From Theodoxus fluviatilis (taxonomy: Eukaryota > Mollusca > Gastropoda > Cycloneritida > Neritidae), in contig JAWQFJ010028822.1 of NCBI GenBank assembly GCA_034096865.1, positions 28,501 to 92,500 on the forward strand: 64,000 nt of DNA, written 5' to 3'. The stretch's first letter is position 1. Each line of letters begins with the position of its first letter. Position numbers and translations under genes: made by a program. The notes beneath the pieces are model-generated. The model was not told the DNA's origin. It made no database searches and worked only from the letters and a program-made list of their open reading frames with translations. Shown here one piece after another: positions 56,701 through 64,000 of this stretch.

Positions 56701-57650
56701 AAAGTGCACAAACTCAAGACACATACACATCATCCAATCCAAAGTTCTCTTTGGTCTCATCATGTAGATGATCACAGAAAGTAAACACAACACTGAGAGC
56801 CATCATCAACAGCGGTCAATCCTACCTGTAAAGTATTGAGTATTGTGAGGAACAAACTAACTGCTTTGAATGCACAGAGGATCAGTTTTGTTAGAAGACA
56901 GACCCCACTTTAAAGCAAAATGGAATAAAGAGATGAATTCAGCCATACAAAAGCATGACTGAGTTTTGCAGGGAGCCATCAATTCACTTGGTACTCTGCA
57001 TCAAGATCACACTGAAAAACCTGGTGAACCTGAAGATACTAAGGAACATTCTATACAAAGTCCACCATGATGACATGTCATGCTCTAGATAGACTGTACA
57101 CAGATCAGGGTCACTGCAACTCAGACCAAGATCATCCGGGTTGACACATCTTGATCATATCTTGAGAGAAGCCATATGGCAAGGTAAAAAGTTTCTGCAG
57201 ACATCATGTACAAACTCGTATAATGTAAAGTTATTGGGTGTTATGCAAGAACTGATGCCAATGCAAGGTTACTAAACCAGCTGCAGTAGCATTCCTCAGT
57301 ATTTACTATGATATCACTCATTTCATTTGTGTGTGCAGAGTAAGTTATGACAGTATCAGTCAAAAGTACCTACTGATGCCAATGCTTGGTATGACCATGA
57401 CTCAAACTGAATGAAGTCCCATTCAGAGCAATGTGGTGTGACCTGCAGAATGGAAGACAAACCACTGATATTATTCTCGATACCCTGATCTTTACCAGCT
57501 CATTTTCTCCAGCCTGAAAGTTTTCCTCAACTTTACATCCATGACATGTCAGTGTCAATGATCCAATCAGTAAGAAATCTATCTGTTGTCCTCATCCACT
57601 TCAAACAATCCTTGGTTTCCATTTAGTCACCGTTTTCATAAATACCTGGG

Positions 57651-57670
57651 AGGGGGGGGGGGGGGGGGGG

Positions 57671-57762
<92 letters not shown>
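57651..57762. repeat. G-run plus (GA)n microsatellite
   Basis: About 20 G followed by about 90 bases of GA. Confidence 0.9.
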
Positions 57763-57764
<2 letters not shown>

Positions 57765-58198
57765 CATAACTTTCTAACATATTAAAGGGCAATGCATTTG
57801 TCCAGCCACTACATTCAAGTCTCCAGCAATTGGCACTCATGCCTACAATGGAACATGGCTGAGGCAGGGTCAACAGTGGCGTGACATTTGGTGACAGTGT
57901 TGGAGCAGTTCCAGTGAAAGCAAACCACAGCAGAAGTGAGGCAGCACAATCCACCAAGCACACCCCACTCAAAATGGTGCCCAAACCCATGCAGGCAAGC
58001 AGCAGTGTTTCAGTCAGGAAGAGCCAAGGAAGTTACAGTGGAACTTGTCTCACAGATGTTTCAAACAAATAAACATCAACCTTTGGTATGTAAAATGGAT
58101 ACCTTATATGCACAAGACAAGTGAAACATGGATTTCATGTATGCAAAGCCAGCACAATGGTTCAACAAGATATTGAATGTTTTACCCAGTGAACACAG

Positions 58199-58291
58199 AG
58201 GTGGGGGTGGGGGTGGGGGGTTGGGAAGTGGGGGTAGGGGTGGGGGTGGGGGGGAAGTGGGGGTGGGGGGTGGGAAGTGGGGGTGGGGGAT
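58199..58291. repeat. GGGGGT-rich degenerate repeat
   Basis: About 15 units of GTGGGGG with GGAAGT variants. Confidence 0.85.
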
Positions 58292-59597
58292 GAAGAAGGA
58301 GAAAGAGGAGGGCACTCCAACTTGTCAGGGATTTCAATAAAAGCTACAATGACTCATCATACCTATGTCAGTTGTTTGATAGTGAAAAGGTCAAATGATG
58401 CTTGTAGTCGTAATGATTCAGTAATTTCCACTCTTCAACCTTGGCTAGTTTTGAACCACACTGATGGCATGACTGATGCAGCAGATGAATGAAACTCTGG
58501 GAACTGCCATACTGCCAGTTTGAAGTGAAAACGACCACACCCATGAATAACTGATAATATATGAAAACTCCACATTTGCCAACAACCCATGACCTCAGTC
58601 TTGAAATGGTCAGTGCTGTTTTGTATGACTATGAACTAACCCAATACATCATCCACAGCTGAATCCAACCAGCAACATAGTAATTTATTCCTGTCACTGA
58701 TGTGTGTAAAACATGAAAAGGCACATGTATACACATACAGACCTCTGCAGTTAAATTGACAGAATAATGATGATAAATGAATACATGTACAGAATGTTCT
58801 ACCTTCCCCTATCCAAAACTTCAAATGCCAATGAAAGAGGGTTACAAATTCATGTATTCCTCCAAGTATATGGTGTTATACCAATGGTACATTTTTTGTG
58901 TGGCTTCCATGACACAATGTATTGGAAACCTTCACAAGTGATTTTGAATCAGAAGCAAAAACCAGGTGTGGAGGATACTCAGGGTATCAATACATGTCAA
59001 AAATATTTTCCTCACTAAAGCATTTTGTAGCAAGGGGACAAAGAGCAGACTCTGGATATTGGTAACAAGATTAAGACTAATAGTATAAAGATACAATTTT
59101 GACTAAATGGGGAGTGTTCCAAGAGACGGTATGACACTGCTCTTGCAGGTCAATAAAAATGTACTCATAAAATACTCTCTAAAACTGAGGTGTTGAGGGT
59201 AGAGGGTTGAAAAAGAAATGAAAAGAAGAGAAAAAAGGCAACCCAGCTCTAAAGCCTTGCCAGTCAGACCATCTGACAACATACCAAGTCCACCTTTGAC
59301 AATGTGAACGTGGATGACTTCAGCAAAGCAACACCTGTCAATGTAAAGGTTGAGAGGCTGCCTCAAACTATCACATCAGTGACATCATCTTCCCTAGAGT
59401 GTGGTTGTGAACAGCTGCAAAACACTTGCACACATTATTACAGAACAGGATGTGTAGTAGTGCATTCTGACTATTGTCCACACTGAGCAAAGTTAGTGAA
59501 ACCAGAGTCCACCATACATGAAAGTCAGAACCTATTCCTGGACTTCAGGTGCACAGCATCTCTAATAACACAGCACTTTGGCACTCACTGTTGTACA

Positions 59598-59601
59598 ACA
59601 T

Positions 59602-59646
<45 letters not shown>
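59598..59646. repeat. (AC)n-(ATC)n microsatellite
   Basis: 24 AC units, then CATCATCATCATCATC. A second AC/GC run lies at 59870-59920. Confidence 0.9.
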
Positions 59647-59649
<3 letters not shown>

Positions 59650-59889
59650 ATCATCATCATCATCCAGACTGAAAAAGAAACCTACAAACAAATTCAAATT
59701 GCCACATGTGCTCATATCCAAACAACCATGTACGTGTATTACACAAATTGAGTTCCCACAATAGCCATGCCAATTGTACATTTCTTTACAAGTCAATGCA
59801 CCTCACAAGTTATCAGCAATCCTTCTCTCCACAGGATAGCTGTGGTCAATCAGACAGACTGCTCACACACACCCACACATGCACACACG

Positions 59890-59921
<32 letters not shown>

Positions 59922-59963
59922 GATTTGTGAAGTAAATGAGGACAATAATGCCCCGACAGCAGG

Positions 59964-60095
59964 AGTTTAAAGGATTTTAAAAAAGGACTAAAAACACATC
60001 TTTTTAGCCAAGAACCTTGTTTTGGTGATTAATGATTATGTTGCGCATTGAGCATGCCTGCTATGTGTGAAGTCTTGCGCATAACAAGAATACAC
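59964..60095 (+). pseudogene. Short LINE 3' fragment
   Basis: The frame 59964-60032 encodes SLKDFKKGLKTHLFSQEPC and a stop. This corresponds to SFKSNLKIHLFQQYL at the C-terminus of the LINE at 9487-10247. It is followed by TTGCGCATTGAGCATGCC and GCGCATAACAAGAATA, like a CR1/L2-type 3' UTR end. Confidence 0.65.
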
Positions 60096-60304
60096 ATACA
60101 TGTATACGTACATACATGCGTACATGTATACATACATACATACATACAGCAGCCTATGGGATATGATAGAACAGTGAGCCATGGGGTCCCTTTATTTGTC
60201 ACCCCCACTCTGGGCTTTTGTGATGAAGATACCATGATTCAGGTATGACCAACCCTTGAGAGTGAGGAAGATAGGGTCAAAACCCTTGAAGACTGGGTTT
60301 TCTT

Positions 60305-60928
60305 ATCCTGGAAGAAGAAGAGAGAGGAGGAGGAGGAGAAGGAAGTGGGGGAGGAGGAGGAAGTGGGGGAGGAGGAGGAAGTCGAGGAGGAGGAGGAAGT
60401 CGAGGAGGAGGAAGAAGTCCAGGAGGAGGAAGAAGTCCAGGAGGAGGAGGAGGAGGAGGAGGAGGAGGAGGAGGAGGAGGAGGAGGAGGAGGAGGAAGAA
60501 GCATTAAGCAAGAAGACGAAGAAGAAGAAGAAGAAGAAGAAGAAGAAGAAGAAGAAGAAGAAGAAGAAGAAGAAGAAGAAGAAGAAGAAGAAGAAGAAGA
60601 AGAAAGAAGAAGAAGAAAGAAGAAGAAAGAAGAAGAAGAAGAAAGAAGAAGAAGAAGAAGAAGAAGAAGAAGAAGAAGAAGAAGAAGAAGAAGAAGAAGA
60701 AGAAGAAGAAGAAGAAGAAGAAGAAGAAGAAGAAGAAAGAAGAAAGAAGAAAGAAGAAGAAGAAGAAGAAGAAGAAGAAGAAGAAGAAGAAGAAGAAGAA
60801 GAAGAAGAAGAAGAAGAAGAAGAAGAAGAAGAAGAAGAAGAAGAAGAAGAAGAAGAAGAAGAAGACGAAGAAGAAGAAGAAGAAGAAGAAGAAGAAGAAG
60901 AAGAAGAAGAAGAAGAAGAAGAAGAAGG
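60305..60928. repeat. Long (GGA)n / (GAA)n purine tract
   Basis: About 190 bases of GGAGGA with GAAGTC interruptions, then about 430 bases of nearly pure GAA with AAAGAAG breaks. A homopurine-homopyrimidine mirror repeat able to form triplexes. It lies about 120 bp from exon A. Confidence 0.93.
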
Positions 60929-61045
60929 AATTCTTTAACCTCCAGTATTCCCATCCACCCATCTACAGGCATCCACCCCTTCCCCCTTCAACTGTGCCCC
61001 TCAATAAGCCCCACCCCCACCGACCCACCCACCCCTGCTACTCAC

Positions 61046-61174
61046 GGGTCGCTGCCTGTAGGCGTGCCTGGCTGCAGGGCACAGACGGAGTCCCTCCGCG
61101 GGGCTGACCAGGAGGTAGTCGCCCTCCATGGGCCGCGGGGGAGGCGTCTCGCCCCGACACAACATGCGAAACAG
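61046..61174 (-). CDS. Zinc-finger gene, candidate upstream exon A
   Basis: A 43-codon open segment beginning after a ggtcag acceptor and ending at a GTGAGT donor, phase 0 at both ends. It encodes a segment that starts LFRMLCRGETPPPRP and ends HAYRQRP. Codon third positions are strongly GC-rich, unlike the intron around it. The out-phase matches the in-phase of the next candidate exon (46455). No domain is recognised. It lies in the GC-rich, CpG-containing tract at 61.0-61.7 kb, so the promoter may be near. Its membership of the zinc-finger gene is inferred from strand and phase only. Confidence 0.5.
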
Positions 61175-61720
61175 CTGACCCCCGCCTCTATGGGGGGGAC
61201 AGCGAAAAGAAGGGGGTACAAGTGGGTGGGGTAGGGGTTGGTCGGTTGACACAGACGAAAAGCTCTTGGGTGCCTACAGGCGCGAGCGACACAGCGCGAC
61301 GGTCTTGGCCGGTGGGGGGAAGGGGGGTTGGGGGACCTCGGGGTCCGCCCTGCTTCTTCTGCGAGGGTCCTGCGCTTTCTGCCTGCCTGCTTCAAACTAT
61401 CGGCCTCCACCCTCCTAGCAGAGCAGCCCATCCTCTAGCTCTACAGCGCAGTAGGCATCACGCAAACTCCGCCTCAAAACAGCAGCAGGCTCTTCTGCAG
61501 CTCTCCTGGAGCAAAAAAACTCTTCCATCTCCACCTCCATACCCCCACGCAGCCCCCTCTTCAAGCACCCCGAAGGCAGCCTCGCTCCCCACCCCCACCT
61601 CACCCAAAGCCAGCAGCAGTCAGGCCACAGAAGAACCCCAGGAGCCCAGATTTGCAGATAGGGAAAGGCGCGGAGAAAAACGACACCACCATCAAGCTCT
61701 AGAGCGCCAGTGAGGTCCAG
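61175..61720 (-). promoter_or_regulatory. GC-rich, CpG-containing tract upstream of exon A
   Basis: Clearly richer in G+C and CpG than the AT-rich rest of the window. Placed just upstream (minus) of the most 5' exon recognised, so a promoter or 5' UTR of the zinc-finger gene is possible. No TATA box or initiator was singled out. Confidence 0.25.
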
Positions 61721-63189
61721 ATGAATGAATGGAGGGAAGGAGCGAGGGATAAAGGGAAGAAAGGCAGACGAATCTGACGTGAGAAAACAGGAGTGTTACT
61801 CCTGTTCAGCACAGGGAAGCTCCCGGTTTTCCGGTTTTCCGTGAAACCCCCTTTCTTGTCTCTTGCGAGTGGTTCTACTCAAAGACAGGGCACTGGATCC
61901 TTGGAGGGAGGCAGCTAATTTTCTCGGAAGAGGCAAAACATTTCACATTCACATTCAGGTTGTTGAGCACTCAAGACCTCTCATAAGAACTGCCTTATGA
62001 CGTTTACCACAAGTCTGTTGTGTTTTGAATAATGTGCTACAAATTCAACTTCAATCATGGATCAACACAGCTAGAGGAAGGAGGAGCGATATCTACATTG
62101 AAAATACCCATGAATACAAGATGGTGTAGGAATGTTGCAGGCATTAACAACTTTTTTTGGCTAGGAGAAAGTTTCCCCCCAGATGCATAGTCCTTATCTC
62201 TAAAGCTCTGTTATCCGAGGAGGATCCCACCTTTACCTGTCTGCCCATCAAGTATCCCTGCAGCCACAGAAGCCTGGAACCCTCCACACCTCTGACGGGA
62301 ACTCCTCTAGACCTCTCCCTGCACGCAGGAAAGAAGGTGCAGGGGTGGAGAGTGGCTTGTGCAGAGATGAGAGAGAAGGAGGAAGAAGGAATTAGGGAGG
62401 ATGAAGTCTCATGATTGGCTGAACTCCGCCACAAAACCACTCTTCCACTAAACCACTCTTCTTGACTTGACTTGACGTTGTCGACGTTTGAGGCCTCTCA
62501 TTCTTGCCGTGATGTTTTTTCTACTGAAAGAGTCTCCTGGGATCTTGACTACCGTTCAGTTCTAAAGATCGCGGCTATCACTTCTTTCACAGATCTCAGC
62601 CATCATTTGATCTCAGCCATCATTTATCTCTTGGAATCTTTGCTATCACTTATCTCTACATACCATCTCTTGCTCTATGTGGGATCTGTCTGGGCAATTA
62701 TCAAGCTACAGATAGAAGCATCATCTTGCTTGGTCTAGTTCGAGAGTGAAGATTCCTCACCTCCCTTCCCCTATCAAGAGCTGGCTCTAAAACTGAGCCA
62801 CACCATGCATGTCTCACTCATTCCCAAGCCCTAAACCTGGCAGAGCCAGGTTCTTCTGCTACACCTTGAAGAAGCACCAGAAGTAGAAAAACACAGAGCT
62901 CTACTACATCATCCCCTACCATCTTTGCTCCCCATTACCTGAATCTACAAATGGCATCATCGCCATGTATCTCTACAGTCACAGGTGTTCCTCCCTTGTT
63001 TTCCTCCAAGCCAAGGCCGATCATGCAGCTCTCTAGCAGCCCAATTTTGTTACAGTCTAACTTCAAGGATTGACTGACAGAAGCCTGATAGCAAAAAGCT
63101 GGAGTGTGTGTGTCTGTGTGTGTTTGTGTGTGAATGCACGTGCACATGTGTGCTTGTGTGTGTGTGAACATGTGTGCATGCATGTGTGT

Positions 63190-63191
63190 AT

Positions 63192-63284
<93 letters not shown>

Positions 63285-63303
63285 AGACAGGGAGAGAGAC
63301 AAG

Positions 63304-63355
<52 letters not shown>

Positions 63356-63368
63356 GGAGAGAGAAGAT

Positions 63369-63423
<55 letters not shown>

Positions 63424-63433
63424 GAGAGAGCGC

Positions 63434-63499
<66 letters not shown>
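63190..63499. repeat. (GA)n microsatellite
   Basis: About 310 bases of GA with short interruptions, preceded by a degenerate GT tract (63105-63185). Confidence 0.92.
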
Positions 63500-63501
<2 letters not shown>

Positions 63502-63711
63502 CTCTTGCACTTTCTGTGGGCGACGTTCAAATTATCCATAAGATATGAACATGGTGTGATGGGGTGGAGGCAAGGCTTGATGGTACAAGGGCCCAGGCAT
63601 GAGACAAAATCTCTGCTGCTTTCCACAACTTTATTGTTACCCATGGGTATAGGAGCTGCTGGCTGGTCCCAGGCTGGATGGTAATGTCCTAGACCAAACC
63701 CAAGACCTGTC

Positions 63712-64000
63712 CCTCCTTATCAAAGAAATGCAGGACCTCAGGGGAGCCTGGCTTGGGATCGGCGGTCGCATCTCAGCCTGTCTCTGGGTTGTGTTTTCCT
63801 AATGATAGAAAAAGGCTCATTGCTGCCTTATAGTTATACTTACTCGAAATTATTCACACCAACTGTTGCCTCGATAGGCATAACAAAGTCAACCGAATGA
63901 ATATTGCACCATTGCAATCAGATGTCTTAATAATATATTTAGAGAAAGCATCAAATTTGTCTTTTGTATCTAACAATTTAGGCATAGCGCTGGAGAACAA
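63712..64000. repeat. Dispersed repeat R1, copy 2 (cut by window edge)
   Basis: Same direction as copy 1 and about 85% similar by eye. The right end lies outside the window. Confidence 0.7.

Larger units (their letters stand above)
56082..59597. other. Intron sequence, no gene seen
   Basis: Unique sequence between microsatellites. A frame at 56213-56560 (plus) is Glu/Lys-rich but lacks splice context or a motif. 61.7-63.1 kb is also without recognisable features. Confidence 0.5.
4328..61174 (-). other. Multi-exon zinc-finger gene (span of recognised exons)
   Basis: This is the inferred span of one minus-strand host gene, built from eight exons listed separately. Seen: open reading frames bounded by consensus splice sites; Cys/His spacing of C2H2 (C-x2-C-x12-H-x3/4-H) and C2HC (C-x4-C-x12-H-x3-C) fingers; five of seven junctions with matching phase. 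Two junctions (46337>36133 and 29903>26674) do not match in phase, so the model is incomplete. Inferred: a nuclear nucleic-acid-binding protein of more than about 1,190 residues, with fingers scattered through low-complexity linkers. I could not name an orthologue. It could be two genes if exons 61046-61174 and 46337-46455 belong to a separate upstream transcript. Introns reach about 15 kb and hold nearly all the mobile DNA in the window. Confidence 0.6.

Noticed and set aside
60277..60972. Leu, Ser, Phe, Glu or Lys homopolymer frames
   Set aside because: Translation of the GAA/GGA tract.
61222..61713. 163-codon Pro/Ser/Ala-rich plus-strand frame
   Set aside because: Likely a by-product of the GC-rich tract; no splice context and antisense to exon A.

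Overview
This window is from the nuclear genome of a repeat-rich animal. A lophotrochozoan, and probably a gastropod or other mollusc, fits best. The support is indirect: long introns, GA/GT/AC microsatellites, a CR1/L2-type LINE, a tRNA-headed SINE with a LINE-like 3' end, and many short DNA transposons. Nothing bacterial, organellar or viral was recognised. There are no rRNA genes, functional tRNA genes or CRISPR arrays.

The only host gene I can support is on the minus strand. It appears to run from a GC-rich exon near 61.2 kb (or beyond) down to a stop codon at 4328. Eight exons were placed by reading frame and splice sites: 61046-61174, 46337-46455, 34772-36133, 32423-32593, 29903-30196, 25711-26674, 19021-19330 and 4328-4570. 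Six of the exons together encode at least eight C2H2 or C2HC zinc fingers, separated by Ser/Pro/Thr-rich linkers and one RGRP AT-hook-like motif. Phases agree at 61046>46455, 34772>32593, 32423>30196 (a GC-AG intron that rebuilds a perfect C2H2 finger), 25711>19330 and 19021>4570. They disagree at 46337>36133 and 29903>26674, so at least one exon is probably unseen at each, or exon 34772-36133 is also a first coding exon. The family was not identified; a nuclear DNA-binding or chromatin role is inferred from the fingers.

The introns are packed with mobile DNA, much of it nested, and many boundaries can be proven from target-site duplications (TSDs) or from an intact paralogous copy. From low to high coordinates: a SINE-like family with an (ATCC)n tail (nine copies, all in the gene's sense orientation); a small element inside one of those copies; a pogo/Tigger-like element (4679-5934); four copies of a Helentron-like repeat loaded with TCAAGGTCA motifs; a 5'-truncated LINE; a deleted piggyBac copy; a P-like element with a frameshifted THAP domain; a 3.1-kb element splitting a SINE copy; a 972-bp element splitting a Helentron-like copy; and a third inverted-repeat family (three copies).

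The most notable item is a complete 6.36-kb DNA transposon at 37719-44082, lying on the plus strand inside an intron of the zinc-finger gene. It has matching terminal inverted repeats, a near-perfect 4-bp target duplication, seven exact copies of a 9-bp subterminal motif, and a four-exon gene for a predicted 1144-residue DDE/D-type transposase. A 1.2-kb non-autonomous relative with the same first 14 terminal bases lies at 54878-56081. The rest of the window is unique intronic DNA, minisatellites and long purine-pyrimidine microsatellites.
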